A DNA stretch of 64,000 bases from a virus. Position numbers and translations under genes: made by a program. The notes beneath the pieces were generated by a model that did no database searches, was not told the DNA's origin, and worked only from the letters and a program-made list of their open reading frames with translations. Each line of letters opens with the position of its first letter. Position 1 is the first letter of the stretch. Positions 1-8,459 of this stretch are shown one piece after another. The stretch lies in the IMG/VR virus record IMGVR_UViG_3300031787_000100, positions 1-64,000 of that record; one strand, given 5' to 3'.

Positions 1-44
1 CCGCCCAATGAACGAACTGGGCCTTGAAACGTAGTGCGTGCCAT
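1..44 (-). CDS. Partial structural-type protein, N-terminus only
   Basis: The start codon and first 14 codons of a minus-strand gene that leaves the left edge; the visible protein begins MARTTFQGPVRSLG. A GGA Shine-Dalgarno sits about 8 nt upstream. I recall similar N-termini in capsid-associated proteins of uncultured phages, but that is from memory. It follows the terminator after the capsid gene, so it probably has its own promoter or relies on read-through. Function is not established. Confidence 0.6.
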   Translation of the reverse strand, partial: MARTTFQGPVRSLG

Positions 45-70
45 GATGTATTCCTTACATGCAAGTTTGG

Positions 71-111
71 GTGTTCTGTCTGCATGTCGTCAGCCGGGAC
101 TGTCAGAACAC
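71..111. other. 8-bp inverted repeat in the leader of the left-edge gene
   Basis: GTGTTCTG (71-78) and CAGAACAC (104-111) are perfect inverted repeats around a 25-nt loop. They lie between the capsid-operon terminator and the start codon at 44, so they would be in the 5' leader of that gene. This could be an operator or an RNA hairpin. No clear promoter was identified beside it. Confidence 0.35.
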
Positions 112-149
112 CGGATAAGCCCGGATTGGGAACAATATACAACAAAAGA

Positions 150-172
150 AAAAGGGGCACAAGGCCCCTTTT
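150..172 (-). terminator. Intrinsic terminator after the major capsid gene
   Basis: A 9-bp stem (AAAAGGGGC / GCCCCTTTT) closes a 5-nt loop. On the minus strand it is followed by TTTTTCTTTT. It starts about 20 nt beyond the capsid stop codon, the expected place for the end of the terminase-to-capsid operon. Confidence 0.88.
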
Positions 173-192
173 CAAATATTTCCAAAGAAATA

Positions 193-1101
193 TTAAGCGC
201 CGGGTGAACCAAACACGCCCAGTGGGTCTGACACGCCGAAGCTGTAACGCTCACGGGCTTTGTAACGGACGTTGCCGGTATCAAAGTCACCGTCCATGCC
301 TGTAGACATGGGGGTACGAACAAAGTGCTTCAAACCATTAGGCACATCTGTACACAGGAACCAAGCATTGGTGTCTGTCAGGTAGTGGTTAACGGTATAG
401 CCTTCAGGAATTGAACCATTGTTCTTCAATGCGTTGATGTCATTATCGGCTGTAGAAACGCGGAGTTCGGTTTCGAGCAAACGTGTAGCAACGAACATTA
501 AAGAAGGGGGAACAATCAACTTACGGGGCTTAGCAGCGATCAGCAAGCTGCGCTCATCTGTCCAAGCAGCGATTTGAATAACAGCGTTTTCCAACGATGT
601 TTCGTTCAAGTCGGCAGCGGTAGATGGTGTATTGCTGTTGGTGCCACCGGAGACCAAAGGATGTGCTGTCGAGAACAAAACTTGACCGTCACCATAAGTG
701 GGGCCACCGGCAAAGCCGTTGTTCAAGATTGCAGCAGCTTTGACCTGCTTGGTGTAAGCCATACCACGGGCCAAAGCCTTGGTATAACGTGAAGACAGGC
801 TGTCGTACAAGTTATCTTCCACAGCTTCCTCTGTGATGGAGAAGCCCATCGCAATGGTTTCGTGGGTGTAACGTGCAGTCCATGCTTCTTGTGCATTGTC
901 ATAAGCGATGGCAGAACCCTCGTTTTTGACTGGTGCTTGACCGAAGCCAGACAGCTTTGTCTCTTCTTCGAAGCTACGCTCAGATGTCTCTGTTTCGTAG
1001 ATTTCTTTGTGCTCTTCGCCGTATTTAGCGTACTCAAGACCAAACAAAGCGTTCAGGCCGGGGAGTAATTCTTTGAGCAGTTGTGCGCGTGAAATAGCCA
1101 T
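193..1101 (-). CDS. Major capsid protein (HK97-fold, Mu gpT-like)
   Basis: A 302-residue protein forming the head shell. An acidic helix-rich N-terminus (about 25-50) is followed by a region typical of Mu gpT-like coat proteins: FSITEEAVEDNLYDSLS around 98-115, then a FSTAHPL segment around 142-148. The length suits a shell protein without a large delta domain. It is the last gene of the head operon, preceded by GGAG and followed by a strong terminator. The fold is inferred from sequence feel and position, with the scaffold-like gene just upstream. The alternative, that the 201-aa neighbour is the main coat protein, is less likely. Confidence 0.8.
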   Translation of the reverse strand: MAISRAQLLKELLPGLNALFGLEYAKYGEEHKEIYETETSERSFEEETKLSGFGQAPVKNEGSAIAYDNAQEAWTARYTHETIAMGFSITEEAVEDNLYDSLSSRYTKALARGMAYTKQVKAAAILNNGFAGGPTYGDGQVLFSTAHPLVSGGTNSNTPSTAADLNETSLENAVIQIAAWTDERSLLIAAKPRKLIVPPSLMFVATRLLETELRVSTADNDINALKNNGSIPEGYTVNHYLTDTNAWFLCTDVPNGLKHFVRTPMSTGMDGDFDTGNVRYKARERYSFGVSDPLGVFGSPGA

Positions 1102-1112
1102 GATTTAGCTCC

Positions 1113-1718
1113 TTAGATGCCAACGGCGTTAGTGAAAGCGGAAGCGCCGGGATTGAACTTCACAAACACTTCCGTGTATGTGTCGGTCAATGGAGAAGCG
1201 AAACCGATAATCTTGAACGCAGCGGCAGTTGTTACAACTGTGCTTTCCAAAGCGCTGGTAGAGTTACCTGTACGGGTGTTACCTGTAGAAGTAGACTGTG
1301 CAGCGGCAAAGAAAGTGTTTGCGCCAAGAGCGGCCTGAGTTACTTGACCATCCAATTGAGCTTGGAATGTCACGTTAGGGTCAGTGATCACGTATGCAGT
1401 CACCACGCCGGTTGTGCCGGAGGGGTAGTACTGACCGTAAATCTGCTGGCCTTGTGCGTTGATGTAGGATGCACCAACAAACACGCCCCAAGCACCAATA
1501 CTAGAACCACCAAGGTTGTTGGTAGTCAAGTCTGCGCCGGTAGCGGTAGACAAAGCGATATAACCGTCTGCGTCGATAAGAACTACTTGTCCAAAGAACA
1601 AGTTGGTTCCAGCACCGCTGGTTGGGTTAATCAAATACTGACTCGTAGCGCCAGCATAGGGCATGCCGTCGTTACGGTTAATGGCTCGTAGGCCATAGGG
1701 GGTATTGGTCATTGACAT
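1113..1718 (-). CDS. Head structural protein, probably decoration or minor capsid
   Basis: A 201-residue, Thr/Ser/Ala/Gly-rich protein of predicted beta character with no signal peptide or membrane segment. It starts at MSMTNTPYGLRAINRNDG after a GGAG site and lies 11 nt upstream of the capsid gene. Composition and position fit a head decoration protein, and similar proteins sit beside the coat gene in many uncultured phages. Nothing catalytic is visible. A head-completion role is also possible. Confidence 0.6.
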   Translation of the reverse strand: MSMTNTPYGLRAINRNDGMPYAGATSQYLINPTSGAGTNLFFGQVVLIDADGYIALSTATGADLTTNNLGGSSIGAWGVFVGASYINAQGQQIYGQYYPSGTTGVVTAYVITDPNVTFQAQLDGQVTQAALGANTFFAAAQSTSTGNTRTGNSTSALESTVVTTAAAFKIIGFASPLTDTYTEVFVKFNPGASAFTNAVGI

Positions 1719-1736
1719 TTAAGTCTCCAAAAAAAT

Positions 1737-2189
1737 TTAAATACCTTTTCCGAAAGTGACCGTGGACTTACGTTCTTTGAACATAGGCATCCTCGGATCA
1801 TTCTCGCGCATGTATGTGTTGTCAACCGATTGCATTTGCGCGTCCGCTTGTTGGCGATAGTACGCATTACGCTGTTCAGTAAACTCCACAGGTGTTTTGC
1901 AAAGCAAGAGACCACCTACCTCGATACTGTCTGGAAACTTTGCCGCAGCAGAGTTAAACAAACGAATCTCGGGATGATCTGAAGCTTTAACGGGTTCCCA
2001 ACCCTCGGCAAGCTTGGAGGAATAGTTTGTGGCGTCATCTTTCCCTTGCGAGGCAATCCTGATCCAACGAAACGCATAACCCGGTTCCGGATTCGGATCG
2101 GGTAGAAGTTTGGGGGGCATCCATTGTTTAGGACGCTCCGCCTTTTCGCGTGTATCAAGTTCCCGTGATAGGGGTTTAGTTTTTTCCAT
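1737..2189 (-). CDS. Conserved phage head-operon protein, function unknown
   Basis: A 150-residue soluble protein. The N-terminal third is charged and Pro-rich; the middle (about 40-105) has a compact WIRIASQGKDD...GWEPVKASDHPE pattern, and the C-terminus is basic. Its start codon overlaps the stop of the scaffold-like gene (TAATG), so translation is probably coupled. Position between scaffold and coat genes suggests head assembly. I do not recognise a domain. Confidence 0.7.
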   Translation of the reverse strand: MEKTKPLSRELDTREKAERPKQWMPPKLLPDPNPEPGYAFRWIRIASQGKDDATNYSSKLAEGWEPVKASDHPEIRLFNSAAAKFPDSIEVGGLLLCKTPVEFTEQRNAYYRQQADAQMQSVDNTYMRENDPRMPMFKERKSTVTFGKGI

Positions 2190-3145
2190 TATGTTTTCCT
2201 CATTTCTTCAGCAACCTTACGGGCGTACAGTTCCAATGGAACTCCCAACCGCTTGGCGAGATTCACCTGTGTCTGCGTCAGCACGATTTTGCGCGGTGCT
2301 GTACTACGCGTTGCAGGTGCAACGTTATTGGATTTGGTTCGCTGAGGTTTAGCATCAGCGGGTTCGTCGGCTCCAAACTGGTCGGCGAACCTTTCGCGCA
2401 TGTCAGTGTTGATACGTCGGTAGTATTCTTCACTGCCTGCCGGAATTCCTTCCCCTACCAAGTCCTCGTGCAAGCCAAGGGCATAAGCTGTCATCCGTTT
2501 ATTTGAACCAAACCACTGATTTTGGTCTTGCCATGCAAGCAGTTTTTCGTCCACGGGTGCAGCCGGTTGGGGCTGATATGCGGGTTGTACCTCAGTTTTT
2601 TCTTCCTGTAAAGGGGCTGGACGGAAATTATTTACTTTTTCCGATTTCATCTTGGCCGAGGTAAGCGCTTCTTGGGCGTTTACCAGAGCATCAGAATCAC
2701 CCGCTTCATAGGCTTCTTTGTACTGACGTTTTGCAGTTTCAAGCTCGTTGGCCACCACTTTCTTGGCTTGTTCCAACAACGCTGTCTGGTTCTGGCTAAC
2801 AGAACCTTTTAGCTGTTTGTTTTCTTCAGCCAGCGACCGGGCAAACCGCAGGGCTTCTTCTTTCTCGCGTTCCGCCGTTTCTTTAGCGCGGCGCTCGTCG
2901 TGATAGCCTTTTGTAAAGTGTTTTATGCGTTTTTGAACACTTTCGTCGTACTTTGCCAACTCATCATCCGTCACCTCTTTAGGAGGCTCAGTCATGGGTT
3001 TGCGCCCACGGTCCTCGGGAGGCGTGTCGTCTACGACTTCAATTTCCGGTTCGTCGGACTCAGGTTCTACAACCTTGCCACCCTTACGGGCGTTGACTTC
3101 GACTTCATCAGGAAACTCAAATTCTGTTTTCTCAATTTCTGCCAT
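2189..3145 (-). CDS. Scaffolding-like protein
   Basis: A 318-residue, highly charged protein. Residues 1-70 are strongly acidic, about 75-180 are a Glu/Lys/Arg-rich coiled coil, a Pro/Gln linker follows, and the C-terminus (about 255-318) is basic and helical. Acidic coiled-coil proteins with a basic C-terminal coat-binding helix, encoded just before the coat gene, are typical phage scaffolds. The assignment is by architecture and position. Start is ATG after GGAG. Confidence 0.7.
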   Translation of the reverse strand: MAEIEKTEFEFPDEVEVNARKGGKVVEPESDEPEIEVVDDTPPEDRGRKPMTEPPKEVTDDELAKYDESVQKRIKHFTKGYHDERRAKETAEREKEEALRFARSLAEENKQLKGSVSQNQTALLEQAKKVVANELETAKRQYKEAYEAGDSDALVNAQEALTSAKMKSEKVNNFRPAPLQEEKTEVQPAYQPQPAAPVDEKLLAWQDQNQWFGSNKRMTAYALGLHEDLVGEGIPAGSEEYYRRINTDMRERFADQFGADEPADAKPQRTKSNNVAPATRSTAPRKIVLTQTQVNLAKRLGVPLELYARKVAEEMRKT

Positions 3146-3154
3146 GATTACTCC

Positions 3155-3559
3155 TTAGGTTGGACGCTGGATACCACGAGGGTCTTGCACAACGGCTTGT
3201 ACGGAATCATCGTTAATCAGACGCCATTCGGTGCCATGAATTTTCATGCGCGTGCCAGTGTTTGGACGAACCAAAACAAAGTCACCAACTTTGCATGATG
3301 GGCCAGATGGGAATCTGGCAGCGTCTTTGAACGCGTCGGGACCAATCTTTGCGACAAACAGCACGGGGGATAAAAGCTCCTCGTGATACATCATCGTTGC
3401 GGATTTAATAATCCCTGTTTCACCAATTTCTTCTTCAGCTTTGGGAAGCATACAAAGAATGTGGTAAGTGGCCGGATCGGGCACTTGTTTGGCTTTTTCT
3501 TCAGTGGATGTATTTAGCAACCCACTCAGATTAACAGCCTTAACATCAAACTCAGTCAT
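3155..3559 (-). CDS. GroES-like co-chaperonin (Cpn10 family)
   Basis: A 134-residue protein. From about residue 36 it follows the Cpn10 pattern: MLPKAEEE (38-45), a GETGIIKSA stretch (47-55) where GroES has its mobile loop, an hxVxKIGPDAF turn near 67-78, KVGDFVLV (90-97) and a C-terminal INDDSVQAVV strand (115-124). Cpn10 proteins cap GroEL; phage versions such as T4 gp31 help fold coat protein. Its place beside portal, scaffold and coat genes fits. The ATG at 3559 is preferred over 3565 because AAGGA is then about 8 nt away. The frame overlaps the end of the 64-aa gene upstream by 8 nt. Confidence 0.7.
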   Translation of the reverse strand: MTEFDVKAVNLSGLLNTSTEEKAKQVPDPATYHILCMLPKAEEEIGETGIIKSATMMYHEELLSPVLFVAKIGPDAFKDAARFPSGPSCKVGDFVLVRPNTGTRMKIHGTEWRLINDDSVQAVVQDPRGIQRPT

Positions 3560-3746
3560 CGTCATAATCCTTAGTTTTTCGCACGAGGTCAGCAAGTTCA
3601 TACTGCGCGGTTTGCAGACCTCGGATAGTTCCGCACAGTTCTTTATAGTGCTCGTGGGATTTAGCTCCACCAGCACTAATTACGTCAACCAACTGCTTGA
3701 CGTGTTCATTGAGTTTTCCGTCTAAAACTTCAAGCAGTGAGGCCAT
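3552..3746 (-). CDS. Small helical protein, unknown
   Basis: A 64-residue protein predicted mostly helical (LLEVLDGKLNEHVKQLVDVI, then YELADLVRKTKDYDDD) with an acidic tail. It has a good GGAGTAATC site before ATG. It is encoded between portal and the GroES-like gene, just after the portal stop. No recognisable domain; a small head-assembly accessory role is only a guess. Confidence 0.7.
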   Translation of the reverse strand: MASLLEVLDGKLNEHVKQLVDVISAGGAKSHEHYKELCGTIRGLQTAQYELADLVRKTKDYDDD

Positions 3747-3748
3747 GA

Positions 3749-6310
3749 TTACTCCTTATTACCTTGTAATAACTTCTGAATTCTGTCCATCTCAGCGTGC
3801 TCTAACTTCTGTGCATGAACTTGTCCGCCGTGAGCCATCTTCTGCTGGACTTGAGCTTGTTGTTGCTGCATCTGCTGTTGTTGCTGAGCTTGCGCTTGCT
3901 GCAACTCCATCTGTTTGGCAGCCATCTCCATGCCGTGTAACTCCTGCGCCTGCATAATTTCTTGCTGTAATCGCATTGATGCCATGGCTGGGTCTTCACC
4001 AGTTTTAGCCGCGTTCTCCTGCGCCTTGAGTGACAACTCCTCGGCCTTAAGCTGCAAGTCACCTTTGACCTTGAGCGCTTTAGTGTCAGCTTCCTGTTGT
4101 TTAATCTTGATCTCAGCTTGCTGCAACTGCATAACTGGGTCTTGCTGCATCTGCTGGGCCTGTTGACTTGCCGCCTGACCTTTGCTCGCAGCCAGCACCT
4201 GCTGTGCGCCTTGGGCAACCAGACGCGACAACATAACTTCTGCGTCTTCTGGCATTTCTTCGTCTGGTGGTGGCAGTGGCACGCCAAGCTGCTCCTCGAC
4301 TTTCTTGCGGTACGCAAACGCCAAGTGTTCTGCAATGTGCGCTTGAATCTCGGCCATCATTTTCTGGGCTTGTGGGTTCTGCCCAATTTGCGCCATTATG
4401 AGTGGGTCCTGCATCATTGATGTATGTACAGAAATGTGTGCGTCGTGGTCCTGATAGATAAACGCTTTAGTCGGTTTGCCATTCAGGAACGCCATGTTCT
4501 CCGAGACAGGATCGCGTGGTGTCATGTCGTCATCTGTAGGTACAAGCTTCTCAGCGTTCTTTACACCCAACACTTCAATCATCTGGCGGTGCAATATGGG
4601 CAAGTCGTAAATCTGCGGAGCTTGCTGCGCCAACTGCATCACCGCTTGGTACTGCATGATGCGCTGCGCCATTGTCGCGCTGTTCGGATCGGACACTGGG
4701 ATCACGTCCACCATGTCGTAATCTTCTTGCTTTGCCATGCGGTCGCCGCTTGATGGATCAAAGCTGTACTGATCTGGTGTGTAGTCGCGGATGATGTCAC
4801 GCAGGAGTTTGAACTCTTGCTTCATGCTGTAGTGCACGCGGGCCTGTACAGCAGACATTGTCTTCAACTGACGCTCAAGTAATGCAAGCGTGGTACCTAC
4901 CGGAGCATTTGCACTCATGTCGCTGATGTTCATGTCAGCAATAGAGCCAAGGCGTTTGCCCTCGTCAGTGATCTGATTTAACAAGGCTAGTAAGACTTGT
5001 GATGGCTCTTTGTACGGCAACATCATGATGTTGTCTTTGACCGCACCGCTTGGCACATCTACATCACGGAACTCACCGGGATTGATTGGTGTATCGTCTC
5101 CCTTGATACGCAGACCACGAGCCTTCAGACCACCGGGCAAGTTAGCCAACGTACCCGCGTCTACGAGTTGACGAATGATAGAAGTACCTGCGCGTGCGTA
5201 GCCGCCGATCAAGTGGATTAGCCCCAAGCCATAAGCACCAAAGCCGGGTATGTATGTGTACTGTACGAAGTGATCGCGTTTTAGTTTGCGCTTGTCTTCT
5301 GGGTTCCAGTTACGGCGGATGGCCAACACTTTGTTAGTGCCACGATCTATTGTCACCACGTATGGCAGTGCAATCTCATCTTCATCCTCGTAACCCGGCA
5401 AGTCGTAGTCAACGTGGATTTCCAGAATCTGATAGCGGTCGTCTTCCGTCAGGCTAAAGCCTTGGTCTTCCGCTTTCTTCTTCTCAATATCCGTGTGGAT
5501 AATCTGTGGCTCACCCAACTCAACGTCACGATAAAAGCCCGCTACCTGCAGCTTCTTCATGTCGTTCTTGGTCTTACGCATGATGTGGGTTACACGATCA
5601 GACGTCTTCAAGCTCGACGCACCATACGGAATAATGATGTCTTCCGCAGGAATAAACACCGCAATCTGGCGAGCCAGACCGGGGTCGTAATAAACTTTCT
5701 TAAACGCGCTGCCTGCCAAACCAAGGGAGTACAGCATCTTCTCATGCTCGGGGCGATACTCAGACATTACCTCGGTTAACTGGTAATTCATGTCCTCCCG
5801 GACACGTTCCGCAGCCTCTTCTTTAAGACGATCAATGGCACCAATGATTTCCGTTTTAACAGGGCCTTGAGCCGGGAACGTCTCAATGATCGTTTCGCTT
5901 TGGAACCTAACTGCTGCTTCGGTAAGGACTGTAGAAAACACTCCACAAGCTCCAAGCCAAGGTTCCGTTCTTTCCTCATACTTCATCCCCAAGACATCTA
6001 AGCCCTTGACATACATCTCCACCCATTCTTTGCGGCCAGAAATGTCACTGTCCACCATCTCAACCAAGTCGCTGGCAACTTTCTGCAACTCGCCCTCGTC
6101 CATCTCTTCGGCAAGGTTGGCATCGAAGTCGTCGCTTTTATCGCCTGCAACAATCTCCATCAAGTCAATCTCTATGCCGTCCATGCCGACAAGTACGCCA
6201 TCTGGGTTCTCAATCTGGACTTCAATCTCGGGACCCTCGTCCATCTCAGGAGCCAGTGCATCTAACCCAAGCGGTGCTGGGTTCAAGGAGGGGAACATAT
6301 TAGTAGCCAT
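3749..6310 (-). CDS. Portal protein (P22-like podovirus type)
   Basis: An 853-residue dodecameric portal: the packaging motor docks on it and it forms the head-tail junction. After an acidic N-terminus (1-80), the core (about 90-640) has the portal pattern with ERTEPWLGACGVFSTVLTEA near 115-135, WNPEDKRKL and a Gly-rich YIPGFGAYGLGL stretch. From about 690 to 853 it is extremely Gln/Ala-rich coiled coil, like the long P22 portal barrel but richer in Gln. It lies directly downstream of the large terminase (9-nt gap). A MAHGG motif lies near the C-terminus. Confidence 0.92.
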   Translation of the reverse strand: MATNMFPSLNPAPLGLDALAPEMDEGPEIEVQIENPDGVLVGMDGIEIDLMEIVAGDKSDDFDANLAEEMDEGELQKVASDLVEMVDSDISGRKEWVEMYVKGLDVLGMKYEERTEPWLGACGVFSTVLTEAAVRFQSETIIETFPAQGPVKTEIIGAIDRLKEEAAERVREDMNYQLTEVMSEYRPEHEKMLYSLGLAGSAFKKVYYDPGLARQIAVFIPAEDIIIPYGASSLKTSDRVTHIMRKTKNDMKKLQVAGFYRDVELGEPQIIHTDIEKKKAEDQGFSLTEDDRYQILEIHVDYDLPGYEDEDEIALPYVVTIDRGTNKVLAIRRNWNPEDKRKLKRDHFVQYTYIPGFGAYGLGLIHLIGGYARAGTSIIRQLVDAGTLANLPGGLKARGLRIKGDDTPINPGEFRDVDVPSGAVKDNIMMLPYKEPSQVLLALLNQITDEGKRLGSIADMNISDMSANAPVGTTLALLERQLKTMSAVQARVHYSMKQEFKLLRDIIRDYTPDQYSFDPSSGDRMAKQEDYDMVDVIPVSDPNSATMAQRIMQYQAVMQLAQQAPQIYDLPILHRQMIEVLGVKNAEKLVPTDDDMTPRDPVSENMAFLNGKPTKAFIYQDHDAHISVHTSMMQDPLIMAQIGQNPQAQKMMAEIQAHIAEHLAFAYRKKVEEQLGVPLPPPDEEMPEDAEVMLSRLVAQGAQQVLAASKGQAASQQAQQMQQDPVMQLQQAEIKIKQQEADTKALKVKGDLQLKAEELSLKAQENAAKTGEDPAMASMRLQQEIMQAQELHGMEMAAKQMELQQAQAQQQQQMQQQQAQVQQKMAHGGQVHAQKLEHAEMDRIQKLLQGNKE

Positions 6311-6319
6311 TTAAAGTCC

Positions 6320-7843
6320 TTAGTAATACGCTTGCCGACGGGCCGCGTAATAGGGGTCATTATCCTCGTGGTCACTGCTCAAGCGCAAGAGTCCACCTTT
6401 ACGAATTCTCATCAACGCCAGTGTCATGGTGTCCACCTCGTCGTCATGCTCGCCTGCGGGAAATGCCAAAATCTCCTCCACAGTGGCCGCAGCCCACGCA
6501 TTCTCGGGGAACCAAACGTGCCCTGACGCAAACATATCTGCCACGGCATTGAGCCGCGCAATTTTATCCTGCCCCTTACCGGGGCTAAAGTCCTGTACAA
6601 ATATACCTGACCTGCGCATCTCGTCAATCAGCGGCTGACCACTGGCTTTAGCCTCGACAATCACACTGTCCGGCTCCCATGTCTTGTACTGCTCGTGCGC
6701 CATGGCTTTTAGCTCAGGAAACTCGTATTTCCCCTTCACTTTGTTCAGCAGGATCACATTCTGCGTGCCGTCTTCTTCACTTTCAAACACGCCCCACGTA
6801 TGGCACACGGAGAAGTCAGACCTTTCCTTGGTCGTAAGCGCCGTATCAAACGCCTGCACCATAAAGTCAATTTTTGGCGGATCATCTTTCTCCCACCAGC
6901 GTATCCAGTCCCGTTTTATGATCGCAGCTTCGGCTGCGGTTGGGTTTTGCTGGTATTGAGCGTACCACTGCCACATGATGTGGTGCATTGACGCCCGGGT
7001 TTGCTGCAAAGACTCGATTGACCACTGTTCTGGCCAGATTGACTTCTCGTTATCCGTGCCTTCGTTCAAAATTGCAGGGAATTCAAAGGTTTCGTAGCTG
7101 TCCCCGCCCTCATTCATGGCGGAATCCTTAATTAGACGCCCAATCAGGTCCCTCTGGTGCCACCTTGTGTGCAAAACACAGATTTTCCCGTCTGGCATGA
7201 GTCGAGTACGCAGACCAGCACTGAACCACTCGTATGCGTTGTCCAAAGATGTGGTGTTTCCAGCTTTAATGTCCTGTTCAGACAGCGGATCGTCGGCAAT
7301 AATCAAGTGAGCGCCCCGTCCGGCTAGCGCACCACCCACACCAATTGCAAAATACTCGCCCCCTTTGGTCGTATTCCACTGCGCAGCCGCTTTTGCGTCG
7401 CTTGCGATGCTTGTATTGGGGAAAATTGCCTTGTATTCAGGCGTATTGATGAGATTTCGCACCTTGCGGGCCATGACAACCGCCAAATCTGCAGTGTGTG
7501 AGGCCACAATTACCTTGTGATCGGGGTGTTTTCCCAAGTACCAAGCCGGATAGTAGATAGAAATCATCTGGGATTTACCCATACGAGGTGCCATAGACAC
7601 CGCAATCCGGTTCTTGATGTTGGTTTCTACCTCCATCAGCAGAGTACCCAGCCGTTTTAAGTGCGTACCAAACTTATAGTTAGGATCAATGGCAGCAATA
7701 AACGACAAAAAGTCGTTCTGGGCCAGAGTCTGGCGCTTTCTGCCATCCAATTCGGCAAACATGGCAAGTAACTCCACCGCCTCGTCTGGAGGCAGCTTCT
7801 TAGAAATCCTGTCAATGATCTCTGGAGTTAGGGTTTGGTCCAT
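6320..7843 (-). CDS. terL: Terminase large subunit
   Basis: A 507-residue DNA-packaging ATPase and nuclease. The ATPase domain has a Walker A-type loop APRMGKSQ (84-91) and Walker B HLIIADDP (179-186). A coupling region with LHTRWHQRDLIGRL follows. The C-terminal RNase H-like nuclease shows QAFDTA (about 330), VEAKASG (about 395) and HDDEVDTM (about 470), supplying the acidic metal ligands. The length is normal. The start overlaps the small-terminase stop by one base. Confidence 0.95.
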   Translation of the reverse strand: MDQTLTPEIIDRISKKLPPDEAVELLAMFAELDGRKRQTLAQNDFLSFIAAIDPNYKFGTHLKRLGTLLMEVETNIKNRIAVSMAPRMGKSQMISIYYPAWYLGKHPDHKVIVASHTADLAVVMARKVRNLINTPEYKAIFPNTSIASDAKAAAQWNTTKGGEYFAIGVGGALAGRGAHLIIADDPLSEQDIKAGNTTSLDNAYEWFSAGLRTRLMPDGKICVLHTRWHQRDLIGRLIKDSAMNEGGDSYETFEFPAILNEGTDNEKSIWPEQWSIESLQQTRASMHHIMWQWYAQYQQNPTAAEAAIIKRDWIRWWEKDDPPKIDFMVQAFDTALTTKERSDFSVCHTWGVFESEEDGTQNVILLNKVKGKYEFPELKAMAHEQYKTWEPDSVIVEAKASGQPLIDEMRRSGIFVQDFSPGKGQDKIARLNAVADMFASGHVWFPENAWAAATVEEILAFPAGEHDDEVDTMTLALMRIRKGGLLRLSSDHEDNDPYYAARRQAYY

Positions 7844-8400
7844 CAGATTGCTTCGACGTCGCTAATATCTATCTGTACTTGGGCTTTGGTTGGTTTGGCG
7901 CTGTTATCCACCACCTCGGCTTCCAACACCTTGGTCAGGCGTTCACGCAGCATTTGTTCTAGCTCTTCCGTAGGCCGGTGGCGCATCGTGATTTCTGTCT
8001 TGTCCGTGAACAATCCAACGTCGCTGATCTTGCCGAGCAGTTCCAGTGACTTCATCCGTATGCGGGGGTCAGGGTTTGCCGTCTCAGATAGCAGCTTATT
8101 AGTTACGTAGGTTCGCAGTTGTTGGGCCGACTTCACAACCACCTGATCGTATTCAGATAGCAGGGACTGCAGATACACCACCATGCCGGGGGAAGACAAG
8201 TCCTCGTCGGACGCCAACTCGTTACCCAGAAACACTTCGCGGGCCTTGTGCTTGTCCGTTTCGGATATTTCGTTTGGCGGTGGCAGGTTGTTAGTGTCTA
8301 CTAACGCAGACATGGCTGCGGCCACGCGGGTCTCCAGCGACTCGAATGTCGGGGAGTAGTCCGCAAGCGGAATGTCGTAATCAATTACAGGTGTGTACAT
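7843..8400 (-). CDS. terS: Probable terminase small subunit
   Basis: A 185-residue protein directly upstream of terL and overlapping it by one base. The central region (about 85-150) is helical (PGMVVYLQSLLSEYDQVV, then RIRMKSLELLGKISDV), followed by an acidic tail. Small terminases bind the packaging site and recruit TerL. There is no unmistakable helix-turn-helix, so the call rests on position and size. No clear Shine-Dalgarno precedes the start at 8400. Confidence 0.65.
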   Translation of the reverse strand: MYTPVIDYDIPLADYSPTFESLETRVAAAMSALVDTNNLPPPNEISETDKHKAREVFLGNELASDEDLSSPGMVVYLQSLLSEYDQVVVKSAQQLRTYVTNKLLSETANPDPRIRMKSLELLGKISDVGLFTDKTEITMRHRPTEELEQMLRERLTKVLEAEVVDNSAKPTKAQVQIDISDVEAI

Positions 8401-8459
8401 AGGCGGAGTAGCAGCCGTTAGTTTTGCGGATTATATATGTAATTTTTTTCTTGTGTGTT

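Noticed and set aside
24-1068. Long plus-strand frames over the capsid genes
   Set aside because: They lie entirely opposite the well-supported minus-strand capsid gene, have no ribosome sites and show low-complexity shadow composition.
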